Of a stretch of DNA of 64,000 bases, positions 44,512-56,229 are shown piece after piece (the first letter of the stretch is position 1; each line of letters begins with the position of its first letter). The DNA lies in the NCBI GenBank assembly GCA_030762175.1, contig CM060842.1:66899001-66963000 (forward strand). Direction: 5' to 3'. Both the position numbers and the translations under genes were made by a program. The stretch is from Metallyticus violacea. Lineage: Eukaryota; Arthropoda; Insecta; Mantodea; Metallyticidae. Below the pieces are notes generated by a model. It saw only the letters and a list, made by a program, of their open reading frames with translations. It had not been told where the DNA came from and did no database searches.

Positions 44512-45455
44512 TTTTTGTAGCACGCTTTCAATAGTCAGATATTGGCGGCTGTTAAATAAGCTGCTGCTTTACCTAATCCTTACGACGTAAAGTGGTTTAC
44601 CTATTCCGGAAAACAACGGCGATTCTGGAACAGCGTGTATATTAGAAAATAATTCCACAACTTAAACATTTTATGGTTGAAGCAATAGGAATGCATTATT
44701 GTTTTAACATTACAATGAAGTATTTCTTGCTGTAGCAGCTATAAGTGAATCTATTTGCAAAAGGACGAGGTTCATGTGCCAGCTCTGGCTACCATCTAGT
44801 AAACGTATTTTGATGCCTTATAGGCCTCGAATTCGAGTTCCGCTTTGGGCATGAATGGATTTTTAGTGGCTTGTCTCTATAGGCAGACATCAAGGAGTCA
44901 TTCCACTGCATGCCCAGTGTAAATAAGAGATACAAGGTAACAACTGATTGTGGAAATGCTTTCAACTGCATGGCATGGTATGACTGTGTATGCCCATAAG
45001 CAACTAAAGTAAATAATGATTAGATTTCAATTGCTACCTACTCAACACTAACATTTCAATTTTACTTTTTCTCAACATTTTCCACAGTACTCAATTCTCA
45101 GCAAAACTGGATGCAATTTACCACCGATATCCGGAGGTAGTGCATCAAGAAAATTCACTTAACTTGTGTTTTTATGTGCTATTTAACAACAGAAAAGCTG
45201 AAGGAACTGAAGTTATTTAAAACTTATTTATTTTAGACGATATGAATAAAAAATGGGCGGTGATTAAAAATAAGCAGAGTATTAGGGATTGGTAGGACAA
45301 TCAAGTTATAATAAACGTGGTGGTAAAAAATATTCCCGTGGTACATTGCAAGTATGATTATCTACGTGTTTTGCTTATTACGGAACTATTTTATTGCTTC
45401 TTTAACTACATTTATTATTGCTTTTGTGGAACCTTTTCTTTGACTAATTTTGTAG
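44512..45455. other. Mostly unassigned sequence
   Basis: Around 44790-44850 a B-box-like CGAATTCGAGTTCCG occurs in a GC-richer patch and may be a decayed SINE head, without copies in the window or duplications. Otherwise AT-rich. Confidence 0.35.
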
Positions 45456-45997
45456 CAGTGCAGAATCAGTTGGAAAACCTGCTAAACTCCCAAATATGAC
45501 TGCAGTATTCAGCAGAGTGTGTCAAGTGACGACACATGGCACAACGAAGCGCATTAGATCCACGTGCGATAATATCTTTACTAAAGAATTCCACCAAGCC
45601 CAATATCTGCTCCTAAGACTCCAGGAACCAAGGTACGACACGTGCCATGGAAAGGTTCCAATTTCCTCAAGACATGGACCTCCCTCTTGATGTATCTCCT
45701 GATTTAGCCGAGTATGGCGCCTTCGAGCGTGCAGCGATTAGGCCACTCCGCAACACGCGAGGGAGAGATAAGTTGCTCAACGGGCACGGGGCTAATCGTG
45801 CAACACGCCAAACGACTAGCCATGTTGGCATCGTTAGGGGTGGCGTCAACCCTGCTGGTTCAGCGACCACCAAGTATGGCTATCAAGTGAGGCCGAAAGT
45901 TCACGTATCTGTTAACCCCTTCAAAATTACAAGCAAGACTGAAAAAGTTCACTTCGTGAGAGCACACGCCATTTCCAGTATATTATTTACGCAGTAA
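45456..45997 (+). CDS. Weak candidate exon region, two frames, unknown function
   Basis: A good acceptor context (CTTTGACTAATTTTGTAG, with branch-like CTAAT) precedes 45456 and AAG|GTACGA at 45632/45633 could be a donor. Between them a frame reads MTAVFSRVCQVTTHGTTKRI and continues to LLLRLQEPR. A second frame starting at an ATG at 45647 gives 116 residues (FQFPQDMDLPLDVSPDLAEY, then GVNPAGSATTKYGYQVRPK). The block is clearly less AT-rich than its surroundings. No family recognised; it may be an exon, a long non-coding RNA or an unknown retroposon. Confidence 0.25.
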
Positions 45998-46160
45998 TTG
46001 TAGGTGAATTAATAACAGCTACTGAACGCTTTTAAGCGTGGTAGTATTGGCACTGCCAGTATAAACATCCTCTGAACAGAGATTGAAAAAACTCATTTTG
46101 AGATAATTATAAACAAGTCCTATAAACACTGCCAGTAGAAGACTTCTCGTGTCACCAAAT

Positions 46161-46936
46161 TATCACAAGTTCGAGTTCGCGAGGGTCTGAGATTACCGAT
46201 AAATTTATCTGGAAAGCTCAGACTCTCCAGTGGTATTTATTATACTATTTCAGGAATAAAATAAACATTTAAATATAATTCCTAAACTTAGCTTACAAAA
46301 TTGTAACAATTGTTTATTTGTACCTTTTCAAGCAATCTTGCGACAGAAGAATGCCGATTGTCAGTAATGCCAATAGAGAAGAGCAAAATACGAGCTTAGG
46401 ACTATTTCATGAATAGAATAAGAATAAAAGTGATATATATATATATTTATATATATATATATTTGAAAATAGCGCACAGAATATTAACACTTGCATACAA
46501 TGTTGTGCTTATGAATATCTATTTTATTCAGAAAATGTGAGACTTAAATGAACAAAATCGACTATTACAATCGCTACCGTTCGATTTTTTAATACCAACT
46601 GAGAGAGAGAGATAACATACAGTGTGTCTATTTTTCTTTGTATTCTGTAGTTTGGAATTCCTAATGATAAGATTAATTTGCACATGCTTTTGTTGCTATC
46701 AATAGCTCCACACCACCTCTAGTAAAATTGGTCAATATTGCACATTCAGGAATTATATGGTGGAGGCATAGAGGCATACACTGACCTCTGACAAACGCAT
46801 GTCGCGAAATAAAACAGATTTGATAATTTTTTTCTTGATAATTTCACTCTATAATCCAGCTGTGATCGGTCAAAATTCAAAATTTTGTTTCATTTCATTG
46901 GTCGATTTTAAGATGACGTCACATGAGTGAAATAGT
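46161..46936 (+). repeat. Repeat H, copy H3
   Basis: Same orientation as H1. The hairpin arms GAGGGTCTGAG (46181-46191) and CTCAGACTCTC (46217-46227) remain, but the loop with CGAACG present in H1 and H2 is deleted. The core GCAATCTTGCGACAGAAGAA is kept near 46332. The far end has CATTGGTCGATTTTAAGATG followed by TGACGTCA (CRE at 46914-46921) and one intact inverted CCAAT (the other reads ATCGGTC). A (TA)n stretch at 46434-46462 is private to this copy. Confidence 0.85.
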
Positions 46937-47589
46937 CCATTTAAATATCAGTAAAAACTGCAACAGTATTACAAAAATATGTTATCCAATAAAGCCTCGT
47001 GCAAACAAAATTTTTGGATCATAAACAGACGCTTAATTCCAGAGACAAAAGATAAAAGAATATTAATACGGTATATGTGAAAGTTTGTGTCATATCAAAC
47101 GAGTATAAGATGGATAAATGAATGTATTTATCTCTCACACATCTACAAACAAAATATTTATAACAAATTTAACACAGAGGTAATTAAAATATAACAAATA
47201 AAATCAGCGAGCGGCTTCTGCAACTCTAACAACACATATATTTAAGCAACTTATAACTCACTGTACTTCCTTACCCCTATGTTGCTGCATTTCCTGGAGT
47301 TCGATATACCCAAACACTACGGTTACCGAATTATAGGGTCCTGGAGTATAAGATAGTTCAATTAATGCAAATTAAAACACTATAGTTAATTAAGTAAAAA
47401 TGAACCATTAATTTGTTTACGAAAAAATGTTTAGCAATGCATCGCAATCTTTTAATTAGTAGCTATTTCTCCACATTTACACAGCTAGACAACAAACTGT
47501 TTACTTTTTTTAAGACTTTTCCTTTTGTCAGGGGTTGCCTTTTATTTCTGACGCCAAACTCTTCTATTTTGCCAGTCACTTTCATCAAG
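46937..47589. other. Unassigned AT-rich sequence
   Basis: Nothing supported. Confidence 0.5.
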
Positions 47590-47870
47590 ATTTCATTCCT
47601 CGAGGTCTCTTGTCTTTCCCTTCGGCCATTTTTCTTCTGACATTCTTCCAGTGAGAGTGTTCTTCATTCCATTCTTTCCACAACCGATTCTTGTTGGTCT
47701 ATTCTTCTCCTTACTCTGTGTAATCTAGAGATTTCAGCTACATAAAGCATTTGTTTTTCTCTCCATAAGTAAGAATGCTTTCAATGACGTCCTTCAAAAT
47801 CACAATTTTGCCTTCTTACAATCCAAGGGAATTCCTTAAATGCTCTGAGGTCTTGTCCTTTATATTTCCT
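47590..47870 (-). mobile_element. LINE C-terminal fragment
   Basis: The minus strand reads DVIESILTYGEKNKCFM, then AEISRLHRVRRRIDQQESV and KKNGRRERQETSRNE across frames. It resembles the post-palm region (SixTYGxExW...) and the distal RxxRxRP tail of arthropod non-LTR elements. Heavily decayed. Confidence 0.5.
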
Positions 47871-49269
47871 TTACGAGAAAACAAATGCAATGCGTGATTA
47901 ACTTTAATATGGCGTCACTACATATTGAAAAGCTTTTAGAAATCCGAGTGGTTGCTTGGATTAACACTGATTTTACTGTATTTGGCTTAGTAACCGATAC
48001 CTAATGAATCGGAAGCATGGCGAAGAAAACAAATACAATACAAAAGATTGGGCAAAGAGATACAACTGATAAAAGCAATTTAACACTTTTGAAAAAGCAG
48101 AAAATTTACAAGCAAAACAGTTCGATAGTCGAGTTTGGCATGCTCGCCTTGAAATAGTGTTCGTTTTGCATTTACGTAATGTGATATTCAGCGTTTAGAT
48201 TTATCTTATTGCGTGACTTGACTTCAAGTTTAACCAGCCTTCCAGATTTTTATATTGAAACGAACATGCACACTAAAGCTCGATAACATTTCATAGTTTA
48301 TAGTCTGTAGTGTACACCATTTGCACCGCTTTACAATAAAACGGTTTTCATTATTAGAAAAATGATGGAAAAAACAAATGAAGGAATGTACATAAGAGCA
48401 ATGAGGAAACAAATGCTACCAGCTGCAACAGAGCAAACTAAGCTTTATGTTGTCTATATGGGTAAAGCATAGACATACAGTTTCGTTTTCTGGTTTATGT
48501 TCTAATGGATTTGATAACCGCCGTGATTTACGATGCCTTTTACGCTTCACTGTACAGTAATAAACTGCTATAAACCGCCAGAGTGATTAAAGCGAGACAC
48601 TCACGTTCCACAGAAGGGAATGAAAATTTCTCCTTTCTGTGCGACAAAATAGTAATAGTAGTGCACAGAAGAATATTTCTGTACATTCCTAATTACGAGT
48701 TCTCATCTGGTAAGAAAAATAACAATGGCATATTCACTGTTATTTTTATTGCTGAAATGCAGTCATCAAAAGAATATGTTACGATAGTATTAAGTATTAA
48801 TCAATGGAATCAATCAATTAATCAATAATTAATCTTCATAACTACAGAATTAATTACAATAATAAGTTAATATTAGCTGTCAAATGAATCAATAGACTTT
48901 TAAAACATTAACCTGACTCGAAATATATGCCTACACTAAACTTGCTGAAACATCCTTAATATATTTACTATTGTTTAATTAATGAGCTCTTGTACTTCTT
49001 CTGTAACTAAATATTTTTTCGATATTATTCTCAGCTAGGCTGAATTTCCTTGTGGTAAATAACTCCGCTAACACAGACAAACGAACCAAATAAAGTCATC
49101 CATGCAAGGACATAAAGAGAATAATAAATTTTATTTAAAAGTACTTCATTATAAAATCGAAAAATATTTTATTATATTAACATTTTTTTAAAATCCTGGT
49201 ATATAAAGCGTCTGAAACATTTATAATGTTATACAAATGTTGTATTCGTAAATAAAATATACATTCACT
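47871..49269. other. Unassigned AT-rich sequence
   Basis: A short AATCAATC-rich run lies near 48800-48830. No gene supported. Confidence 0.5.
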
Positions 49270-49437
49270 GGCACGCCTGACCGAGACCGTTAAAGGGCAG
49301 ATTCGCGAGTGGGAGATCTATGGTTCAATTCCCGTCGAAGTTTTGTCCAGGTTTTCTCAGTTATCATAAAATGGAAAATGACAGGGAAGCACCCTAAACT
49401 TAGGCCTGGAACGCTTTCTTCCTTAAAAAATAAATAC
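49270..49437 (+). mobile_element. tRNA-derived SINE, family B, 3'-shortened
   Basis: A box TGACCGAGACCGTTAAAGG, B box GGTTCAATTCCC (49322-49333), body with TCAGTTATCATAAAATGG and AGGCCTGGAACGCTTTCTTC. It ends at CTTCCTTAAAAAATAAATAC without the distal tail seen in the 1142-1412 copy. Confidence 0.85.
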
Positions 49438-50284
49438 ATAATTTTCTAGTTTATCATTTCTGATTAAGTTATGCCTCCGCGTTAAACACTGAAAAAAGTA
49501 CCTTTTCAATAAGTCCTTCAACTCCAAAAGCTCTTAGATTGCCTTTAAACATTAAGGCATCCACCACCGAGTTCTGAGATCCTTCAAATCAGAGAAAGAG
49601 AGAAAAAAAACTTTCTCTCTCCAAAAGATACGATGAAGAATTTTTCCATGTATTCACACAAACGAGTTGCTATGAAACAACTCCTAAGCTGTGAATATAC
49701 AAACACCCTCAGAAGACCGACCCACATGTACTCATGCTTGTGTTTTCCTATTACGATATAACTCTCAAACCCATATTTTACACAATGATGTTCTTAAGCG
49801 ATTACATTGAAGTTACATTATTAAACATCATACATTTCCGTACAATTACAATCTTTTTACTGCCGAGTAAGATTCTTGGGAGGTGGTTATGACAGATCGT
49901 GGGCTAGAGCTGTGCTGGATTATTTAGAAACCAGAGTTTATATACATGCTTGTTTCAATTCACGTTATAGTGTGCATTGTTAAGTATTTAGTTTAACATT
50001 AGAGATTATGTATGTCTAGATATAGCTTAGCACAGATTTTCTAAATATTCCTGCAAGGGCTTAGCATGTAATTATGTACATAAGCTAAGTTTATAATATT
50101 GATGAAGCAAAGAAATTGGTAGTTAATGAATTCAAATCAATCCAGGGTAAGTATAAGTTTGACAATATCCAAAGAATGCTAGCCATTTTATTAAAAAAAA
50201 AAAAAAAAAAAATGGAACTCTGTCTTAAGCTATAATTAATCAACTTCAATAAGCGTGTTACAAAATATAGAGAAAAATAACAGT
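49438..50284. other. Unassigned sequence
   Basis: A poly-A tract lies at 50191-50211. No gene supported. Confidence 0.5.
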
Positions 50285-50670
50285 TCACAGGAATAAAAGG
50301 TACAAGAACAGTTAAGAAATGTCCTTTCTTTGAGGTAAATCCATAACCAATAGTCAGCCGGATTAATATCCACTGTTTGTTCGGAAAATTCCTACTAATT
50401 ACACGATTAGCAAGTGCTTTGCTTTATAGTGCTTTTACGGTATTGTGTATATCAGGTGCAGAATCATCTTGCATAAAAACAATGTTTTCATCATTCTGTA
50501 ATGCTGGCATTACAAAGATTTCCAATATTCGAAATTATCGCTGCCGTTTACCGTTACTATTTTCCTTTGTCCATATTCTATTTCTTAATAGAAACATAAG
50601 GTCCTATGACGTTAAACCACAACAATATTTTTTCCGCCCTTATCTGCAACAATGGACGGGTGTTAACACG
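50285..50670 (-). pseudogene. DDE transposase fragment (Tc1/mariner superfamily)
   Basis: The minus strand reads LEIFVMPALQNDENIVFMQD continuing DSAPDIHNTVKAL, where MQDDSAPDIHN corresponds to the FQQDGAPPHxxx motif with the second catalytic Asp; then ANRVISRNFPNKQW and VDINPADYWLWIYLKERTF, matching SPDLxPxDfxLWGyLK with the third Asp. Frameshifts separate the blocks, and no terminal repeats or N-terminus were found. It differs in sequence from both short DUF4817 groups, so it is a further family. Confidence 0.68.
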
Positions 50671-50733
50671 TCCATTTCATTTGAAATGTGCCTAATTTAT
50701 GCACAAGACTAAGTCTAGTCATTTAGCGTTATT

Positions 50734-51024
50734 AAACTTCTTGTTCTAGTGGTTAGCATTGCTGATTGCTAGGCACTGGTTGAATTGCCGGTACCTAGTT
50801 AGGAAGATCTGGAACGGGATGCACCCTGCCTCGTGAGGATAATTAGGGAGCTGCCTGATAGAAAGCCGCGTGATAGGCGACATGCGGTATGCTGCCATAA
50901 TGATCACTTGCCCCTCTTGCAATACTGCCGTCTGTCAATAAAGTCGTAGGATGGGGGTGGAGGAAGCAGAGGTCACTGCGGCAGGCCAAGGCTCAGCCCG
51001 GGCTGTAGCGCCAACGAGAAAAAA
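50734..51024 (+). mobile_element. tRNA-derived SINE, family D, with target-site duplication
   Basis: A box TCTAGTGGTTAGC (50745-50757) and B box GGTTGAATTGCCGG (near 50778) make a tRNA-like head; the body is GC-rich (GGATGCACCCTGCCTCGTGA, AGGTCACTGCGGCAGGCC) and ends GTAGCGCCAACGAGAAAAAA. Flanks TTAGCGTTATT (50723-50733) and TTAACGCTATT (51025-51035) form an 11-bp duplication with two differences. Single copy in the window. Confidence 0.8.
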
Positions 51025-51035
51025 TTAACGCTATT

Positions 51036-52409
51036 CTTACATTAGCAAAGCGAACCTGACGCGAATCGGTTTATCTTGTTCTTGTTCTTTGAGTTCAAAA
51101 CAATTTTCATTTTATAGCCATAGATCCGAAGGTGTCTTCTCAGAATTCGAAACAATGTTGAATAACTCATCTCCAGTACTACAAACATGTTACTATGCAG
51201 AATTTTCACGACCTTTCTGCACTCGTTGCCTCGTTTTCTACTACTTTCGGTCTACCCAATCGCTTTCTTTTCTCTCTTCGCCAGCTTATGAAATTATTTC
51301 ACAGAGCAGGGTCTATATCTCAATCCATTTAATGGTCGAACTCTTCTTGATACATTGCGATATTGTCCAGTGCGTTCGTAACAATGCTGCAAGAGGCCAA
51401 TATGAACTTGTAAAAGCAAAACCATTCTAAAAATAATTATTAGTATTCAAAATCACAATTGTGCATACAATCATTACCAGAGTAATGAAAGTTAAACAAA
51501 TGCATATGGGGAACCCTCTAAAGGAGGGTGAAAAGGAAGGGTATTATCAGCTGTATAAAAAAATACCAAATCCAACATATTTTCATATTTTAGAGAACAA
51601 TAACATTTCTGTGCAAGAGCAAACAGTTAATTTTAATACATTATTTCACAGACTCTCTCCTATAAAAGATACACATTAATGGCCAAGTTAATTGGTAGAC
51701 AGCTTGGATTTTAACCTCTCTATACGCTGTGGAAAAACAATGCAAGCAGCCTCAAAACTTCGGCAATACGTCCACTATTTCCTAGAAGTCACTTCTGTTA
51801 TCCACATTAAAACGTGGGCGGAAACTATCAAACCAAGAAATTCTTAAAAGAGAAGTGCTTCCGGGATGCCGTCTGGCAGCATGCTATGCATATGCCACTA
51901 GAGCCCATGACGTCAGAGATAGCTAAGGAGGATGTAACATGGAGCTTAATTCATGTACAGTCGTAGCAACTAGTATTGCCTGCTCATTGGTCTTACAATT
52001 TCTCAGATAATCATTTACACGCTTACATGCAGTGAGAATCTGCGGTGAGATTAGAGCACTCTTTTCTTTGCGTCTCGTTAAAATGTAAAGGCATCTACGG
52101 TTTGAAAGTAGAACTGCTGTCGTGAGCTATTAATACCTCTCTCATTTTCTCTCGAAGCTGTGGAGGCGTACAACTGCACCATGTGCACATCATGGAGCAA
52201 TTACAACAAAGCCTACCTCTCATGGGTAAGTTTGTTTCAAGCTAACAACATTGCAACTTTTTCTTTGCTCCCTGGTACATCCTAGGTATATACAGTAAGG
52301 TTATTTAAATTAGGGACCGCACAGCGCGGGTGCGTGTGCAGGTAGCAGCTTGTCTTTAGTTTCAGGGAGGCTTGTCAGCTTGTTCTAATTGTTCTTCATT
52401 AATTATACC
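51036..52409. other. Unassigned sequence
   Basis: A small cluster of a CRE-like TGACGTCA (51909-51916) and an inverted CCAAT (CATTGGTC near 51986) occurs at 51900-51995, but no promoter or gene could be supported. The 113-codon frame at 51089-51430 is not recognised. Confidence 0.4.
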
Positions 52410-52610
52410 ATTACATATAGTGTTGAGAACGGGTGTTTATGTACGATACATATGTGAAAAGGATTCTTGCAGAGAAATAGTATGGCGATTCTCAAGAAAA
52501 TATCCTGGCAATCGTGTGCCAGGTAGGGAAATTGTTCGCCAACTTGTTAAAAAGCTACCAGATACACGATCTCTCAATGACAAGAAATGTGTCCCAAAGA
52601 AAAATTAGAT
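52410..52610 (+). pseudogene. DUF4817-type helix-turn-helix fragment
   Basis: An open frame reads GVYVRYICEKDSCREIVWRF, SRKYPGNRVPGREIVRQLVK and KLPDTRSLNDKK. This fits the DUF4817 pattern (VxxYxxxxx(A/C)rxxxrxFxrkyPxxrxPxrxtIxxlvxkfxxTGSlxdkk) well. The frame stops soon after and no DDE part was found downstream. A solo N-terminal domain could be a truncated element; domestication is possible but there is no evidence for it. Confidence 0.75.
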
Positions 52611-53394
52611 GAAGTACTGCAGATGCAAATAATGTATGCGTTGAGGGACACCATTTTCTATATATCTTACAACACATATGTAATTATCAATAAATACGGT
52701 TATCATTTCTTGCTTTTAGTAAATATAGAAATACTAACTTAAGGTACAGCGACTCTCCCTTTTTCCGGTTGGGGTGAACTATACTTCACTAGCTAAAAGC
52801 CGCTCTCAGGCGACCCGTAACTCAAATAATCTCAATGTATCTATGTCATACAAAATTAATGGGGGCATATTAATCAATATGATATGAAACAAATGTGAAG
52901 CGTATCGTCAGGACTTGAATTATATGAAACCAGGTAATTTCAAGTGACTTGTTGACAAATAGTTTCTTTAGCATGAATCATCTATAGCAGGTATCTCAGG
53001 TCAGGTCAGGTTAGGTCTGTCAAACAGAAACTGAGCAGCAGAGAGCAGGGTAGCCGGGGCAGAAGGGAGAATGCGTAATGTGATCCACAAGAAGATAGCT
53101 AAATGACGCGGGTGCACTGGTTTTCATGGAATATATATACATCGTGAGCAGGATCAGTCGATCTGTGCTACGTTCTATATCAGAACAAGCCGTATGGCGT
53201 TCAATAATCAGAAGAACTGCACAACGCAATGTGTAACGAATTCAAATGTAGCGGTTAGTGACATAAAACCGAAACACAAGAAGGGAATTGCCTTTTCCTC
53301 TGCCGCTCCAATGCTAGGTAGAAGGAGAAAACACTGGTGAGCAGGCTTTGCTCGTTTTAAGATACCGACTCTACAGTGAGAAAATATGCAGGGG

Positions 53395-53395
<1 letters not shown>
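52611..53395. other. Unassigned sequence
   Basis: A short (AGGTC)n-like run lies at 52997-53013. Nothing else supported. Confidence 0.5.
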
Positions 53396-53435
<40 letters not shown>

Positions 53436-53445
53436 ACACACACAA
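53396..53445. repeat. Poly-A tract followed by (CA)n
   Basis: About 38 A residues and then ACACACACAC. No retroposon body was recognised upstream. Confidence 0.9.
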
Positions 53446-54204
53446 GGCCGTAGGATATGAAGCTTATCAATTGAAAACGAACCAAAAGAGCTATTAATTA
53501 AGTTTCGTGTTTCTAAAAACGCCGTTAATGACTATGGTATGCAGAAACCCTCTCATACCTAAATAAATGAGATCCAATCTGTCTGGATGCTCATTGCAGG
53601 AATGGTTCTTCTCTACAATGATCGCCTCCACATGCCACAATCGTCAAAAACTACCTACCTTATGAACTTCAATGAATACTCCAATTTCTAAGAGTTTCAC
53701 AGTTTCGGAGCGTTAAAGAAGCATCAATGGGGGTCATAAATTTCACTGAAACGAAGAGCTGCAGGACGTTGTTTGGGAATAGCAATGCCGCTTCCTTCCA
53801 GCACAAGCAATTAAATAATCAATGGCATAGTAGGACTCTTTAAAATTACATCTGTTTTGAAGGTGGAAAAATTATACATAGAGGGCAATTATCTATGATC
53901 TGCTGCGCTTCAGAATCGATACAGTCAATGGGATTTTCAGTGCTTTAAAGGACTTTAGAATAAGAGCTAATTACTTTTGCAGTTTTGCCTCTGAGAGAGC
54001 TTAGGCTTTAAGAACAACATTAAACTTTTCTCCTATTATATCTGACAGGGCTATGCCGAATAGTCATATTCACCTTCCAGAAAGGCGACCCTACACGAAT
54101 GTGTAGTTTATGGCGAAAAGTAACGTCTGATACTTTGGGTTTCCGTGTCACTCTTATTCCATTAACTGCTCCGTCGTCTTTATCATCTAGCACAACGTGA
54201 GGTA
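53446..54204. other. Unassigned sequence
   Basis: Nothing supported. Confidence 0.5.
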
Positions 54205-54405
54205 CCGATATGGGTGATTGAGATCGTTAAGACACATTCGTCAATAGGAGGGGTTCGATTCCCGCCAGAACCATCCCCTCTGACTGCAGCTTTTCCCAAT
54301 TTTCTGCAAAGCTTCCTTCACAAATTTATATTTTCAATTTATGTATCACCAGTGTCTATTGACGGAGATGCCTCAGTAGTGAAAATGGGCATTAAATGCT
54401 AGTAA
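54205..54405 (+). mobile_element. tRNA-derived SINE, family B, internally deleted
   Basis: Decayed A box (GATTGAGATCGTTAAG), B box GGGTTCGATTCCC (54251-54263), then a shortened body and the distal tail CACCAGTGTCTATTGACGG followed by GCCTCAGTAGTGAAAATGG. A G-run follows at 54411-54420. Confidence 0.8.
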
Positions 54406-54993
54406 AGAAAGGGGGGGGGGTGTAAGGTACGGGACCATTGTCTGTGTCATAAGCGGAACTCAAATGTCGGCCTACTATCTGGACTGACATTAGACATCCA
54501 TATTGCTCAACACAAACTCAAGAAGAGAGAAAGAAGGTAGGTATTGTGTGTGACGGGCTAATGATTAGCTTCCTGTTAGCGGATTATTCTGGGATATATC
54601 GTGTGGCAATTACATGTTAGCACCTCAAAAAGTTGTTAACTCAGAAGTGTTTAGTTTAATTGCAAACTGCTACCCCGTCTGCAAATACTGCACAGAATGT
54701 GCATTAAAAACAAAAATTCGAAGATATAAGCCCTGAGGCACCCAGAGTTCTCCTGCAAGGGCAATGGGCTCTGCTTGGTAACACCACCCCTAAAATAATT
54801 TATGTATAGCCAGACAATGAGGCTTAGCGACTAATGAAGGAAAATGACTCGGCCTCTTGGGATATTTCAGTTCTGCTAGAAAAATACGCCAGTAATACTT
54901 TTTTTTTTTTAATTCTCATAAATGTCTTTATTTCTCTCTTTTTCCCACCTGGTGTTGGCTTTATGAAATGCGCTATGTAAGCAAAAGCAATCG
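54406..54993. other. Unassigned sequence
   Basis: Nothing supported. Confidence 0.5.
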
Positions 54994-55139
54994 TACAGAG
55001 TCTTCGTTTGGACGCGTGACCGGCTTAACGGGCATTTGCTTGACACTGGGAAACACGGTGTTTGTCGGCTGAGGCCGGTACTCATGTCCCTTTAAATTTA
55101 AGCCCACAGATTTCTGTAAGCATTCACAGCATACCAAAC

Positions 55140-55244
55140 ATTAATTCTTTTGGTCATAAAATGGCATTTCATGTACAAGATCGGGGTTTTCTGCACTCCA
55201 GTATCTACCACGCTTTGTCCGGAAGGAAGGAAGGAAGGAAGGAA

Positions 55245-55281
<37 letters not shown>

Positions 55282-55660
55282 TGGGTCAATAGAGCTAACA
55301 TTAACATTATCCAACACTCAATTGCAGAAATTAACTCTACTCACACTAATGGTGGCAATTCCTGAGCTACAGTTATTTATAGGCATTCCATGTTGAGTTA
55401 AGCGAAATTCCTGATTCCTGTGCAAGCTTTCTCAGAGATTTCTTTGGAATTTGTTCTAACTTTTTTCCGATGTCATAGAGTTTTTCTTCTGTAGGAACAT
55501 GGCGTTTCACTTTCGGTTTTTTATCAAACAGATCCCGTTTCCCTAAATCTATTCACAAGATTACGAACCGTTTCTCTGGGAGGCGTCTATCTATAATTCG
55601 TCACCCTTCTCTTTAAGAGTTTGTCTCACATAGGAATCACACATGAAGATTCTGTGTGCT
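55140..55660 (-). pseudogene. DUF4817-type transposase remnant
   Basis: The minus strand reads, in pieces, FLCETNS (DUF4817 start region), KRDLFDKKPKVKRHVPTEEK, LYDIGKKLEQIPKKSLRKLA and QESGISLNSTWNA (second HTH), then beyond the microsatellite RYWSAENPDLVHEMPFYDQK. The TDEAWF segment with the first catalytic Asp is lost where the microsatellite lies. Non-functional. Confidence 0.78.
55218..55280. repeat. (GGAA)n(GAAA)n microsatellite inside the transposon
   Basis: Six GGAA units followed by about nine GAAA units, placed within the coding remnant. Confidence 0.95.
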
Positions 55661-55868
55661 CAAGTATTCGGACTTTTTGGCATTAAAACAGCACTAACAC
55701 ACTATAACAGCGAAACATTACTTCTATACAGTACAAAGACTTCACGTCAAATGATTAGCCGGCACACCACGGAGAGGCGGGGAAAGTGGAGGAAGGTACA
55801 GAACTGGTTAGAAACATAGCAAGCAAATGCCCATTAAGCTGGCCACGCGTACAAATGAAGGCTCAGTA

Positions 55869-56229
55869 ATAGCAACTTTTAAGACTCGAATAAACAAACA
55901 ACATTATCAAATTAAGTTGAATTGCTGCTAAATGCTACTGATAGAAGCATTATTTTTGATCTCATCTAATGTATGTGATTCGTTTACTGTGCTCATGCAT
56001 ATTCTAGAGGACTTATAGTACACTAACAGAGGTAGCGGTAGTACATACATCTCTGAATTTTATAGAAAGACATAGATTTATGAGGTTGCAGTATATTTTT
56101 GCTGCTGATTTACGCTCTCTCTGAAACTATGGTTGGCGCATGCGTTTAGCCCCCCTCAAGAACCAGTAATCGAGTAATAGGCAACCCCTTTCTCTGTCCC
56201 GTTAGTAAACAGAAGTACTATGCATTCCG
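55869..56229. other. Unassigned sequence
   Basis: Nothing supported. Confidence 0.5.

Larger units (their letters stand above)
54996..55866 (-). mobile_element. DUF4817-type transposon, second group, copy 2 (internally deleted)
   Basis: TA on both sides (54994-54995 and 55867-55868). Terminal inverted repeats: CAGAGTCTTCGTTTGGACGC on the left; CTGAGCCTTCATTTGTACGC read from the right; both continue to GGGCATTTGCTTG. Minus-strand coding remnants match the 43619-44511 copy, including the junction that removes the catalytic core. A GGAA/GAAA microsatellite replaces part of the helix-turn-helix to DDE linker. Confidence 0.87.

Noticed and set aside
44790..44850. A further tRNA-derived SINE
   Set aside because: Only an imperfect B box; no A box at proper spacing, no second copy, no duplication.
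50377..50712. 111-codon plus-strand frame starting with a hydrophobic stretch
   Set aside because: Antisense of a DDE transposase fragment whose motifs are clear on minus.
51900..51995. Promoter from CRE and CCAAT motifs
   Set aside because: Short motifs arise by chance and no gene or transcript start follows.
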